64,000 nt of DNA from Chrysophaeum taylorii (GCA_029834535.1 JAQMWT010000091.1:26001-90000); one strand, 5' to 3'; counted from the first letter of the stretch, positions 11,982 to 23,599 are shown. Notes: generated from the sequence alone by a model not told the origin. A program made the numbers and translations.

Positions 11982-12380
11982 AATAACGAACCCTGCGATC
12001 GCTAACCGTTGGTTGCGATGGAGGACGGCGCCTAACACGCTTGCTCCCTGCGGCGGTCCCGGCCGTCCCGGAGTGAGACGGTGCCTGCTCGCCTCCCGGG
12101 CTGGGCGGTTAGCACCCGGAAAGTCCGCGCTGGGATGGGGTTCGCTCGGTTGGGCAGAACGCGACGGACAGGTCGATTGTTCGTGGACCAACACGTTTGC
12201 GGCCTGCGACGCTTTTGCACGACTTCGCACAAGACCGCGCGCAGTGGCGGTCCGTCATCAACGAGTCCTCGTCCCTCGCCTCTGCCCCAACTGCGTGATT
12301 TTCCTCTGTGATTCCGGATCGGCTCCTGCCTGTCCGGCCTGGCTCCCATGCTCGGGAGAGGTCTGAAGTTAGTTAGTTAG
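11982..12380 (+). mobile_element. SINE-like retroposon, subfamily B, copy 2
   Basis: Complete plus-strand copy beginning near CCCTGCGATCGC and ending with the shared hairpin and TTAG repeats. It is flanked by a perfect 13-bp target duplication CTAAGCACTAACA at 11,969-11,981 and 12,381-12,393. It interrupts the Gag-like sequence. Confidence 0.88.
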
Positions 12381-12446
12381 CTAAGCACTAACATCTGTCT
12401 GCTGATGAACCTGTTGTGCCACTTTATGTGACCTCTGAAGTGCACT

Positions 12447-13523
12447 TCCTTACTACTAATCGACAGATGTTTGTTTGTCTGTTTGTTTGTCTGTCTGTTT
12501 GTCTGTTTGTTTGTCCCTCGATTTAGGGTAAGGATAAGGTAGGCGCGCGAGCCAGACATTGATCCTCCAAGCCGTCTACGGCGACCTCGCAGACTATTTC
12601 CACGACCCGCGGCGGCTCTTTCAGCGCGCCATTCTCACGCCCCGTCGAAACGATGTTGTCGATGCTGATAACGCGCGCATGACCGCGGCCTTTTTTTCCC
12701 GGAGACGAGGCGTCGGAGTTCTTTTCGGCCGACTAGGTTGGGTCGGAAGACGACGCCTCGCTCTTTACAGTCGAGTTTTCGACTCCCTGACAACCAACGG
12801 CATGCTGACTTTGATCGCGAGCTTAAAGTCTTCGCAACTTCGACCCGTCGCACGGCCACTGCAACGATACCAGATACATGATCGATCGTGTCGTGTCACC
12901 GAGGCTCCTCCAACCTGTATCCCTTAAGGCCCGCCGACGCCAAACGATCAACAAGAGCCAGGGCCAGACGCCCCGCGAGGTCGGCGTCCTCTTGCCCAAG
13001 CCCGTCTTCTGTCACGTCCAGCTCTACGTGGCTCTCTGTCGATCGGCAACCCCGAGGATATGCTCTTCTGAGTCGACGACTCCACCCTACCCCACACGTG
13101 CTGCGCAATACCGATAAGCCCCCTTCCGGCGTCTACACGCGCACTGTAACTTACAGTGTAAGTGAGCTTACTGGGACCAGGTGAACTTACTGGAACCAGG
13201 TGAACTTACGGAGGTTAGAGATTGGGACTAGGTGAAATTAGTGACCAGGCGAACTTACTGGGACCAAGTGAACTTACTGGGTTTTTAGAGTAAACTCAAA
13301 GGTTAGCGGCGTGTGCGGATCAAAGCAGCTTAGATTGGCGAGGGTGAGAGGGACGAGTTCAAAGGAGAGGGGTGAGTGGATGTGAGCACGAGTGGGCTTA
13401 CGCCGAACTTACTGGGGTTAGAGGAGATTGGGACTAGGTGAACTTACTGGGACCAGGTGAACTTACTGGGGTTAGAGATTGGGACTAGGTGAACTTACTG
13501 GCGAACTTACTGGCCTGCACTTG
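12447..13523 (+). mobile_element. Non-autonomous Helitron, copy H1
   Basis: About 1.08 kb. It starts TCCTTACTACTAATCGACAG and is followed by a short TGTT/TGTC repeat, a helicase fragment, then imperfect ~20-bp repeats of the CAGTAAGTTCACCTGGTCC type. It ends GGCCTGCACTTG immediately before a T. There is no target duplication. These ends recur at every copy in the window. Insertion without duplication, a 5' TC end and a Pif1-type helicase fragment are Helitron features. The 3' end CTTG departs from the usual CTRR. Confidence 0.78.
12555..13117 (+). pseudogene. Decayed Pif1-like helicase C-terminus of the Helitron
   Basis: Read across frameshifts, this encodes the end of a Helitron Rep-helicase. 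The blocks are LFQRAILTPRRNDVVDADNA, a region corresponding to the PGE..FSAD segment, then TINKSQGQTPREVGVLLP and QLYVALCRSATPR. These match the conserved C-terminal motifs of Pif1-family helicases. About 200 residues remain, with no Rep domain and no Walker A. The same truncated segment, with some shared frame breaks, lies in every Helitron copy here, so the family multiplied after losing its coding capacity. Confidence 0.8.
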
Positions 13524-13924
13524 TCTTGTTTATCCTGATCTCGTCCTCCATCACATTTCTCTAGAGATGTCATGCTCCTCAACCACAAGACATCTCGAGG
13601 GGATGCAGAGAAACCTGCTAACTCCTACCCTTGTTCCGTCCGTTGAGAACGCGATCTCTTCCTCACCCTTCTCATTCCTTTCTGCACAGTCAATTAGTCC
13701 TCTGGTCTGTGCTCACGCTCATCATCATGGTCTAGCGCGCCCCGCAGGTACGTAGTAATTACATGTTACCCTGATGTGTTGCTATGTATCGTCTGTCGTG
13801 TGAAGAGGCTAGGGGGACCACTGCCTGGGTTCCCTGAAACCTACCAGATTGCCAGACTCACGCGGTGAGACGGGATGGTCTCTCAGTGATCTAACCACTG
13901 CCTAGCGGAATACTCTGCACATAT
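13524..13924 (+). other. Decayed retroelement sequence, no confident gene
   Basis: This segment lies between Helitron H1 and the zinc-knuckle region of the downstream copia element. A short open stretch (13,489-13,755) is partly Helitron and is not recognised. It is probably a frame-broken Gag linker. The stretch 13,800-13,910 looks faintly tRNA-like but does not fold convincingly. Confidence 0.35.
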
Positions 13925-15353
13925 GATGGTTTTGTTGATCGTCTCAATTCGAAGATTTTTGAAAGAGCGCAACACAAGCATACACTCATCAATGTCGCTA
14001 TCACCAATGGACCCGCAATCGCTACAGTGACTCCAACCCTCCACCTTGCCAAACCTGTGGTCGTCGCAATCATTCTACTGCTCAATGTTATTATCGCTCC
14101 CGTCACCATACTCACTTGCGCTACAATCCGCGCCAACGTCCACGCCAAAATTCCCGTTCCAGGCCTCTGCCTCCCTTTTACAACACACACAACCGTGGTC
14201 TTTTTCCCCAACCCAACTACCCCATCTCCAACAAACGCCCACGCGCTACTGACATATGTCCCTTTTGTGGCATTCCTAGTCATTACAAGAAAGACTGTCG
14301 CAAGCGTCAGCGCTACTTGCACTCCCAAGCCCCGTCCCGACCTCACCCTTCTTTCCAATACCAACCTCGCCCGCCTCGTCCAAATCCACCACTATACCAA
14401 AACTACCTTTCTGCCCCAATACCACTCTTGCCCCCATCTCAACCCTCTCCGCCGCTTCTTGCGTTGCCACCCTCCACCACACCCTCTGTACCGCCTTCCA
14501 CGGCCATGCTTTCCCCTACTGACCCACCTCCCGATGCTGCAAATCCTTCTTCACTTTCCATATTTCTCATTATCTACAACGGTCCACCAGGTCTGGGCTT
14601 CCACCAACTCTCTCAACAATATACTCACCGCCCGTGAGCGCGACTATCTTCACTACAACAACCTCCGTCTTGTTGTCTACGACACGGCTGCCAACGTCAA
14701 TCTTTTTAATTCCCCTTCTGGTTTTACTCATCTTGACAACACCCAACAACATGCCATCAACTCTGCTATTGGCACTGGATCTGTCTCTGGCTCGGGCACT
14801 GCCCACTTGACGTCCCCTTCCATCGGCCCTATCGACAATCGTGGTCTTCCATCCCCAGCACCCACCCCTTCCGCCCCTCATGGCATCCATATCGCTTTTT
14901 CGCACACTCTCATCTCTCCTGGCCTTGGTGACAAGCGGATTCTTTCTGACCATGCCCTTGAGCAGGCTGGTTACGATTGTCATATGATCCAAGACGTTGG
15001 GCCTACTCACCCTCAACGAATCTTGCGTCACCGCCAGACGCGTCACGTCATTCCCCTGCCCCGTCGCTGTGGTCTCCTGTTGATCGTATGTTGGATCGGC
15101 AATACAACCGCTGCACCTTCCACGGACTTTGTTTCCCCGTTTGTGGAATGTTCTTCCTGCCCTCGCATTCACGACCCTTGCGCTTTTCCAGCCGTGTCTC
15201 AGCGCACCCAACTCACTTTCGACCTGTGGCATGCTCGCCTTGGTCATTATAGTCCCTCTTACATCCGCCGTTTGTCCTCTCTCGCTGTTGGCGCCCCTTT
15301 GTTCCCACGTTCGGCGCCTCTTTCTTTTTGTGCTGCTTGTGCTTTAGGTAAAA
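13925..15353 (+). pseudogene. Copia Gag zinc knuckles, protease and pre-integrase
   Basis: Two CCHC zinc knuckles lie in one frame at 14,047-14,088 (CQTCGRRNHSTAQC) and around 14,258-14,300 (CPFCGIPSHYKKDC). A proline-rich linker follows. A frame change leads to a protease-like site, VVYDTAANVNLF, near 14,670. A pre-integrase domain follows with LWHARLGHYSPSYI and CAACALGK ending at 15,353. Spacing from protease to pre-integrase (~180 residues) is normal for copia. Helitron H2 cuts the gene immediately after the GK codons. Confidence 0.75.
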
Positions 15354-16384
15354 CAAGTGCAGGCCAGTAAGTTCACCTAGTCCCAATCTCTAACCCCAGT
15401 AAGTTCACCTGGTCCCGTTACGTTCACCTGGTCAGTAAGTTCACCTAGACCAAATCTCTAACCCCAGTAAGTTCGGCGTAAACCCACTCGTGCTCACACC
15501 CACTCACCCCGCTCTCCTTTGAGCTCGTCGCTCTCACTCCCGCCAATCCAAGCTGCTTTGATCCGCACGCGCCGCCAGCCCTTGAGTTTACTCTAAAAAC
15601 CCCAGTAAGTTCACCTGGTCCCAGTAAGTTCACCTGGCCACTCAGTTCACCTAGTCCCAATGTCTAGACCCAGTAAGTCCACCTGGTCCCAGTAAGTTCA
15701 CCTACAGTGCGCGTGTAGACGCCGGGAGGGGGCTTATCGGTATTGCGCAGCACGTGTGGGGTAGGGTGGAGTCGTCGACTCAGAAGAGCATATCCTCGGG
15801 GTTGCCGATCGACAGAGAGCCACGTAGAGCTGGACGTGACAGAAGACGGGCTTGGGCAAGAGGACGCCGACCTCGCGGGGCGTCTGGCCCTGGCTCTTGT
15901 TGATCGTTTGGCGTAGGCGGGCCTTAAGGGATACAGGTTGGAGGAGCCTCGGTGACACGACACGATCGATCATGTATCTGGTACCGTTGCAGTGGCCGTG
16001 CGACGGGTCGAGGTTGCGAAGACTTTAAGCTCGCGATCAAAGTCAGCATGCCGTTGGTTGTCAGGGAGTTGAAAACTCGACTGTAAAGAGCGAGGCGTCG
16101 TCTTCCGACCCAACCTAGTCGGCCGAAAAGAACTCCGACGCCTCGTCTTCGGGAAAAAAAGGCCGCGGTCATGCGCGCGTTGTCAGCATCGACAACATCG
16201 TTTCGACGGGGCGTGAGAATGGCGCGCTGAAAGAGCCGCCGCGGGTCGTGGAAACAGTCGGCGAGGTCGCCGCAGACGGCTTGGAGGATCAATGAATGCC
16301 TGGCTCGCGGGCCTACCTGATCCTTACCCTAAATCGAGGGACAGACAAACAGACAGACAAACATCTGTCGATTAGTAGTAAGGA
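15354..16384 (-). mobile_element. Non-autonomous Helitron, copy H2, inserted in copia Pol
   Basis: This 1,031-bp minus-strand copy has the family ends (5' TCCTTACTAC, 3' GCACTTG). Removing it joins GGT AAA A with TG CAT and restores the copia reading frame with no base lost or duplicated. It gives a clean empty site of type A^T, the classic Helitron target. It carries the helicase fragment at about 15,700-16,290 and the ~20-bp repeat array at 15,370-15,710. Confidence 0.85.
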
Positions 16385-17625
16385 TGCATGCTGTTCACGT
16401 TGGCCATCGCAACCGCGTCCCACGTGATCAAGCTACCAGCTCTCTTCCTGAAAACGAAGTCGTGCCGCACCCACGTGCCGTCGCGGCCTGTCTTATCATT
16501 CACGCTGATCTGATGTTCACAGGCGTTCCTTCTTTCATTTACCAAGATCGCGCCATCCTTACCTTTGTCAATGATCACACGCGCAGACGTACGCGCTACT
16601 TTGCTCCTCGCCACGACTCGCTCACAAATGCTCGTCAACTAGAACTTTTCCTGTGCACGGTGGTTCGACCCTTTGGCTATCGCGTTGCGCTCATCTACAC
16701 CGATCGTGACAAGTCTCTTGTGGGTCAATTTGAAACCTTCTGTCTGGGCAACAACATCACCATCAAACGGTCTCCAGCTGCCCAGTCCAAACACTCTCTG
16801 GCACACGCTTTCTCAGGTGTTGTGGAACACTCCCATCGCGCAACCGCATGTATTACTCGGACTCTTTTAGTGCATGCTCACCGTCCACCTGATTTTTGGC
16901 GTTGGGCCATGGAAACGGCCGGTTTCATCTCCGAGCGGATGCCCAATGCATCCAACCCTGGTTATCTGACGCCATACGAAATGTTACACGAAACCTCGCC
17001 TCGCGTGGATTTCCTTCGTGTTTGGGGTTGCCCTGCTGCTATTCTTACTGGTGATAAATGGCCTACGAAAGCAATATCTGGCGTGTTCATTGGCTACCCG
17101 GCCGACGGGCCAGGATGTCGTATTCTTATTCAACGTGCCACTGGTCCTACGATCCATACTTCCATCGATGTTACTTTCGACGAGAGCTTTGCTTTGCGTA
17201 AGTCCCTGTCATCCCAGCCCCTCCCTCCTCCCCTTGTGGATTCTCGTTTTCCTGATTTGTTATATTACGACCCCCGTCTGTCTTCCGCTGTTGCTCCCTT
17301 GTCCCCTGTTTTTGATGCTCGCGAGCCGGCCTTATCGGGACTGATCACCCCAGAGACGATTCCGGAACCCTCACTTCCGATGAACCCAAAACCATCAGCG
17401 AACAGTGCAAAACCAAGTCGAGCCAAACAGAGCGGACCGCGCAGAGTCGACAAAAGCGCACATTACTCTGCGACAAATACAACACAACTCGATCGTCCAG
17501 CCAACGAAAACATCAATACTGGCGTTTTGCCACAACGCAACGCACCACCGCACGATTTACCGTCTGTCGATTCTGTGTCATATTGTCATTCCGTTTATGT
17601 TAATTATGCTAGCTTCGTTTGTTAG
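16385..17625 (+). CDS. Copia integrase region
   Basis: Open frame of 413 codons. Integrase catalytic residues fit D-D-E: IIHADLMF, LIYTDRDKS and GVVEHSHRA, followed by DFWRWAMETAGFI, TPYEMLHETSPRV and LRVWGCPA, typical of the copia integrase C-terminal half. A Ser/Pro-rich linker toward RT ends at a stop near 17,625. The frame continues directly from the pre-integrase domain across Helitron H2. Confidence 0.85.
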
Positions 17626-19387
17626 TTCATTATGTTTTCCTTCCCCTCTGTCTCGCTCACTCCTTTGTTGATCCCCAATATGTCGAAGCCCGTCGTGTCC
17701 TCTATTCAGCCTCCGAATAACTCTCTCAATATACCTATATCGACGATGGCGCCAATTCTTCCGCTCATTTACGCGAAGCTTTGGCGCCTACAAATCCCGA
17801 ACGTCCCGGATGATTACAAGACACTGCCAAAGAATATCACTCCCTAGGTCAGCTTGGTTGCTGGGGTGTTGTTCGCGTTCCTTCTACTTTTTCTGGTAAC
17901 ATCTGCACTTTGAAGTGGGTCCTCCGAAAGAAATACGATTCTGGTCGGTTCAAATCCTACAGAGCGCGTCTGGTTGTCCGCGGTTATACCCAGGTTCAGG
18001 GCATTGATTACCACGATACGTACTCCCCAGTCGCCAATATTGTCACTATACGCTTTTTCCTCACTTTTGTTGCCGTTCATGACTGGGACTTGCATAAGCT
18101 GGATGTCAGCTCTGCTTTCATACAAGCACCGATCGCAGAAGACATCTATGTCTGGCCACCCGAAGGCTATGCTCCTACCCAACTCCAAAGTCATTTACAA
18201 ACTACGCGGCTCTTGGTACGGCTGCAAACAAGCTTGTCGAAACTGGTGGCTTTACTTGGAACGCTTCCTTGTCCATGATTGTGGTTTCGTCCGCGGATCT
18301 GGTGACACTGGCAGTTGCGAACTCTTGCTTATTTCCACTGTCGTTTTGCGCCTTGTCCTCGTTGTTGATGACCTCCTTGTGGCTCACCCCCGTCACTGCA
18401 TTGGACATGGCTCACGCCCGTCACTGCACTGGACACTACCAAGCATTCATGATGCGTTTCTAAGCTTTCACCGATGTCAACGAACTCGATCTCCAAGCTT
18501 AGGTTGGTCTTCGCATCACGCGTGATCGTGCACGTCGCACGATCGCTATCGACCGATCCCATGCTATCCACGAAATTCTCACGGAACACCGCTTCATCAA
18601 CGGCAAACCCGTACTGACTCCCGCTCCAAAAGGTCTTCGTCTCTCCGCTGCTGACTGTCCTACCACCGGTTCTCCCGACCATATCTTTATGTCCAGAATC
18701 CCTTATCGTCGTATTGTTGGTTGTGTCTTGTTTGTTTCTGTTATGACACGCCCGGACATCACATGGAATGTGAATCAGTGTGCGCAATTTACGGCCAATC
18801 CCGGCAAGCCACACTGGCATGCCATGAGCCATACGCTCCGCTACCTCAATGGTACTCAAGATCTTGCCCTCGTTCTTGGTCGCGATTCTGACCTTCGTCT
18901 CTGTGGTTATTCCGACTCCAGCTGGGCTGACAACCCGGATGATCGTCATTCTACGTCTGGCTACTGTTTTATGCTTGGCAACTCCAGGATCTGTTATTGC
19001 TCACGCACTCAACATTTACTTCCACGTTCATCTTTCGAGGCCGAGTTGCTCGCTCTTTATGCTGCCACTGCTGAACTCTCATGGCCTCTAAAACTTTTTG
19101 ACGATTTTGACCTATCTCGCCACACTGTTCCTATGTATGTTGATAACCGCACCACCGTTACTCAAGTGCGGCTTCAATGCATGACTCGCCGTACCCGTCA
19201 CATCGACATCCGTTTTTATAGCACAGCTGAATGTCACCGCAACAAAATTATTGACCTCCAGCATATACCCCGTCTTGACAATCTTAGCGATATCTTCACC
19301 CGCAGTACGGAAGCCCACCCCTTCATTCGGCTTCGTGCTCGCTATCTCACGTCATGTTTTATCCTGCCATCCCCGGTCATATTATGA
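17626..19387 (+). pseudogene. Copia reverse transcriptase and RNase H, frame-broken
   Basis: RT motifs appear in order: KSYRARLVVRGYTQVQG, TYSPVANIVTIRF, LDVSSAFIQAPI, then in another frame KLRGSWYGCKQA and VLVVDDLLVAH. RNase H runs 18,689-19,387 with MTRPDITWNVNQC, YSDSSWADNPDDRHSTSGY and SSFEAELLALYAA. There are at least two frameshifts and a stop between RT blocks. The 3' LTR is missing because a gypsy fragment abuts at about 19,424. Confidence 0.85.
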
Positions 19388-19423
19388 CACAATATTTCAT
19401 GATATTGCCCCTCCTGACGCGTT

Positions 19424-21707
19424 TCACCTCTCCTGAACAACGACGGCTCTGTTAACCGTCGCTTCGGCTACTGCAGCAACCTCGGCAGGTTTACGGCAGG
19501 TGGGCGCCGCGGCCGACGCCCGACATGCTCTTGCGGTCGAGGCTTGGGGCCGATCGTCAAGGCATGCAACCACGACCCCGAGTGTCCAGTCTGGGACTTC
19601 GGCAACGCACCGCAATGGGTAAAAGACAACTCCCGACGAAGGCTGCGCTTCGCATAGAGATTGGAACGCGAAGGTTGCGCTCGAATGTCCCGAACTGTCC
19701 TGGTATCGGCCTCCGTCATATTCGTCATCGCGCGGCCGATGACGTCTGGGCCGGCGCGAATTGCGACTAGAACTCCGGCTATTGCGGCGACGGCGGGGGA
19801 TCGGACTGGGTGTAGGACTATTGGCCTTGTGATCAGGGCTCTTACTTCGGCGTCGGCGCGGCGATCGTCTAGAAGGTGACCGTCCGTCTCGCTGTCGTGT
19901 AGAAGACGACTTGCCATCTTTGATACTTCCGACCTCGCTCACCATGGTCGCCACTGTGGTTCCAAGCTCGGTGAGGGCCGTTTGAATCTCGGTAGGAGGT
20001 TCCGATCCGCGCGTAGCGTTCGCATTAGATGCATCGTCGCGCTTCTCCCAATCGGGACGCGATATGGGTTGCTTTTTATGTTTCCGAATGCGCTTCCACA
20101 TCGCACAGTGATATCGGTCCGGATCGCGGTTGCAAACCACGCGATTCCCGTGTTCATCTTCATCATGAGTGGACCAGAAGTATCCGCACTCCTTGCAGTC
20201 CTTCTTACACCACCAAAACGGATCTCGTACGATCAGCGGAACCGTATTCCCAGACGGTTTATCCGCATCTTGTTTAGCTTGTTGATCGGAGGCCATGGCT
20301 CGACCTCCCCGCCCTCGCGGCGGTTTATTCGGTTTCGGATTGGAGGGCCCCTGGTCCTTTCCCTCCTCCATCAACTTCCGAAAGTCGCTCTCGAGTCTCG
20401 CAATGAGCGCCACCGTCGACGTAAAAGTCACGTAGCTATCCGGGTGACCGCTCCGCATAGTCCGCACAGGGGACCGTAAGTCATTGGACGCCAAACCACT
20501 AATAAGTTGGTCGATAATATCGATGTCGTCCATCGTGCGGCTGGACTCGGTACAAAAGGCCAACGCCTCGTTCTGGAACTTGGTACAATAAGTTTGTACA
20601 TGCCTCTCACCACTCTTTTTCGGAACCGAAGTCAGAGCGACCTTCCGCAGCTCATCGAGCAGCTCCTGCTGCGTGCTCGGAGGTCGGCGAGTCGATCTAA
20701 AATAATCCAAAGCCCTATCACAGTAAGTTTTGTTCAGACGACGGAGGCGCCGAATCGCGGCTCCATGCTCTTCGTCGTCTGCACCCGATTTCAAATAAAA
20801 TGACAGACCGTGCGGCAGCTCATCGCAGAGCTCCTCGTACTTTCGCAAATGCTCATCGAAAATGGTGCAGCGGTATCGCGTAAATGCACCGGCAATAAAT
20901 AACGTAACTTCTCGACCGAGTAATGGTCGTCTGCCAAAGTATGCATCACCGCTGCCGAATCTAAATCAAATTGCCGTTGATCTCGGCCTTCGATGACGAG
21001 TTTGAAGTTGTCAGCTTTCAAACTGGAAGTGGGGCGACGAGATCGGCCCAAGTTGGCCTTCTCGAAGGCGTCCGCAAACGTCTGCGATAATCCCCGTAAC
21101 AATTTCGTACCTTCATCTTCGGTTTCCGCCCTACCCTCAGTCTCCGTATCGACTCGGGGCGGAGGTTCATCCCCCGTTTCAGTGCTCCTTTCCGGTTCAG
21201 GCCGCCTCGCGGGTGTTTCCGGTTCGGGCCGACTCACGGGTCGTTCACGGCTGCTCTCACGTCGCATAACGCGTTCTGCTGCTAATTCGTCTCGCTCACG
21301 ACGAAATCGATCAACCTCCTCACGTAAGGTCCTCGTTGTCTCGAGCTCTTGCCGCAACGCTTCATTCAGCATATTGAGCACTTGTCGAGCCGCTTCTTCC
21401 TTAGCTTCAGCCCTTTCACGGGCGAATTGCTCAGCTAGTCGTTCGTTTTCGTGTCGTCTCCGCTCGAGGTCTTCACGAAGTCGACGTCGAGTCACGGATC
21501 CGTGCTCAATCGTAGTGCGCTCGCCACGGCCCGGGGTTGTTGGACTCATCGGCGAGAAATTGCTGTTTCTGGACGCGCTTCAGGGGGTAATTCGGTAGCG
21601 TCGACTGCCTCGGCCTCTCGTAATTCACCTTCCTCGCGGCCGGTCTCAGTGGCGGCGGGAAGCACTGGAGGAGATTCTTCCTCACGCACGTCTGCGTCGT
21701 CTTCCAT
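19424..21707 (-). pseudogene. Ty3/gypsy Gag with RS-rich tail
   Basis: Start ATG at 21,707 (MEDDADVREEES, matching the copy at 55,385). The order is an acidic start, a frameshift near 21,549, a long Arg/Glu coiled coil (LREDLERRRHENERLAEQF), a capsid helical region (HYSVEKLRYLLP, RRLRRLNKTYCDRALDYF), a basic GRGGRA stretch, and a Cys/His finger (CKECGYFW...DRYHC). An Arg-Ser rich domain like that of SR splicing factors lies at about 19,690-19,870. It breaks off where the copia element ends. Relative to the 55,385 copy, about 90 residues before the capsid are absent. Confidence 0.75.
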
Positions 21708-21893
21708 ACTATATCAATTGTCGATGAGGAATCTCGAACCAAGTCCGGATTCGATCACTCGAAGCAATGCACGTCGCTCACAACGACGCGATCTGTCGCT
21801 GTCAAAACAGCACTCACGGAGTTCTTGTCCGCCTGGCAATCCGAAAAAATGCCGGTGGGTAGCGATCCCACTCGCCAACAGCTTCCGCCGTTC

Positions 21894-22211
21894 TAACTAA
21901 CTAACTAACTTCAGACCTCTCCCGAGCGTGGGAGCCAGGCCGGACCGACAGGAGCCAGTCCGGAGTCACGAGCCTGTAGACGAGGAGCGCCGAAAGGTCG
22001 GTCGGCGGAGAGTGACCATCAAGCTTGTTGCCATGCGATGTGACTGACAACCAACTCGTCGATAACCTTCCGTCTTCGCCCCCCGGCCATACCCGTCCCA
22101 CTGCGAACGTTCCGGCTGCCAACCGGGAGGGCGGATGCCCTCGCAAGGCTCAGGGTCCATGAGGCACCGTCCTCCATCGCAACCGCCGTCGGCGATCAGG
22201 GTAAGGGTAAA
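21894..22211 (-). mobile_element. SINE-like retroposon, subfamily A, copy 2
   Basis: Shorter copy with small internal deletions. It has the hairpin and (CTAA)n tail at 21,894-21,945 and the 5' GGGTAAGGGTAA-side end near 22,209. A 7-bp target duplication GCCGTTC lies at 21,887-21,893 and 22,212-22,218. It is inserted in the leader just upstream of the gypsy Gag. Confidence 0.8.
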
Positions 22212-22462
22212 GCCGTTCAGCTATACCAAAATCAATCCCGGGTGAATGCGCTGCGATTTCCGACTCGCGCGCGTGTTCGTCGTCTCTCGGGACGTACGAA
22301 CGAAACAAAATCCGCGTATAATTTCAACGCAATTCGGTCCGCTGGAACTCCGCGTGCTTGATCAGGGCACGCGCGCAAATCCGGACCACGTAACACAGTG
22401 CGTACGGGGCACTCGTTCGTTGGCGACCGATATAGTCGCACAATCTCGTGTCCTCCACCACG
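22212..22462 (-). other. Gypsy leader between LTR and Gag
   Basis: Non-coding leader similar to 54,955-55,384 of the full gypsy element, sharing a GTACGTGGTGGAGGA-type start. The few open stretches are not conserved as proteins. Confidence 0.5.
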
Positions 22463-22765
22463 TACGGCGGCACAGAAAAGAAAAACACGCCCGACCCCCA
22501 GGTGACAAAGGGGGTACTCACCGACTCGCCCTAGACCTCACTGGACGAGGCAAACACGGACTCGGGGTCGGTTATTCTCGCCACACACCTTGCTCACGCT
22601 CACCAAGCCTCTCAACTTGAGGATGGAGAGTTGGTTTATGATAGCAAGATGCGCCTCTCTGGAGGGAGAGGTATGACGTCGAGGAAAGTAAGAAAAGGCG
22701 TCCCGTTGTATCAGGCCTTGAGAAGGGAGGGGGGTAAGCCTTAGCGGTCAGGAGTTGCCGCCACC
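22463..22765 (-). repeat. Gypsy LTR (5' LTR of the minus-strand element)
   Basis: About 303 bp, homologous to the LTR pair at 54,636 and 60,038. Shared parts are GGCGGCAACTCCTGACCGC, TTGAGAGGCTTGGTGAGCG and the CACC(T/C)GGGGGTCGGG end. Its outer end interrupts the methyltransferase-element fragment at about 22,766. Confidence 0.8.
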
Positions 22766-23599
22766 TTCGTCAACAGAAGCCGTTGCAAAACAAACTTCGG
22801 GATCCTCTTCCGCTGCTTCGAGCTGGACATCGACACATCCCACATGCCGCACCATCTCTCCTTCGACCATGGGCGTATCAGGATCAATGCCAATTGGTCC
22901 TTCTCCGATGTGCTCCACAGCCACATGAACTTCATTAGGCTCGTTGGGAGAGTACGACGAAAACGATCTGGTATCACAATGAGGTCAGGATGCAGCGACC
23001 GGTATGGTCGGTACGCTTGACCTCTCATCAGTGGCACATCACACTCGAGCTCTAGCATGTAAGGATTATTAGACAAGAGGTAGCGGGTGTTCGTCACAAA
23101 CGCAAAGTGAGGGACGAAACTCTTATTCTCTCGGGGTGTTCGACGGGAACCAGTTTGACCTTCCGCAGCTTCAGGAGTCCCACTCGAAGTGCGGCTGTCG
23201 CTTCTCAATGGTGGTTCACCGCGGTAATGGCGATGGTGGTTGACTCTGGATCGACTGCAGCAAGCTATCATATCGCCAAGGAGGAACAATTGGCTTCCAC
23301 TGCTTTGCATTTCCGTCCTGCACGGCAAGCATAGCCGTCGGAAACATCGGCACCGTTGTTGGCGTCGCGTCGAACGCTTCATTGTACAAGACCACTCCTG
23401 GGTAATCTTGGGGTAAGTCGGAAACGCTACTTCTGATGACTCCAATGGTGACTTCGGAGCGGCGAAAAATAGCTGTTTCCGAGGTGCAATCGAAGATAGC
23501 ACCCAACAGACACAACTCTCGCGCCCCTATAAGTTACTGTCCATTCGTTTGTCCCACAAAGAACATTAGCAGCGTTGATGCCCCCGGTGTCAAAGAAAC
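22766..23599 (-). pseudogene. Fragment of the Gag-protease-methyltransferase element, copy c
   Basis: The minus strand encodes the protease C-terminal half and linker seen in copies a (35,700-36,530) and b (43,672-44,500). Shared blocks are FRRSEVTIGVI, YMLELECDVPL, GQAYRPYRSLHPDL and EGEMVRHVGC. It has several frame changes. It is truncated by a gypsy LTR just before the position where the methyltransferase would begin, and at its other end it abuts a copia LTR. Confidence 0.7.

Noticed and set aside
13150-13520. Direct repeats spaced like a CRISPR array
   Set aside because: The ~20-bp units vary in sequence and spacing, occur inside every Helitron copy at the same place, and there are no cas genes. 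This is a eukaryotic transposon repeat array.
13800-13910. tRNA-like segment with a D-arm-like GGTTAGATCACTG on the minus strand
   Set aside because: The anticodon loop length and T-arm do not fit, and the B box is absent. It is not a supportable tRNA gene.
14570-15247. Minus-strand 225-codon ORF
   Set aside because: It lies opposite the copia protease and pre-integrase region, which has clear family motifs on the plus strand.
22730-23502. Single gene of 253 codons on the minus strand
   Set aside because: It runs through frame changes of the protease-linker fragment into a gypsy LTR. Comparison with the other copies shows a truncated pseudogene.
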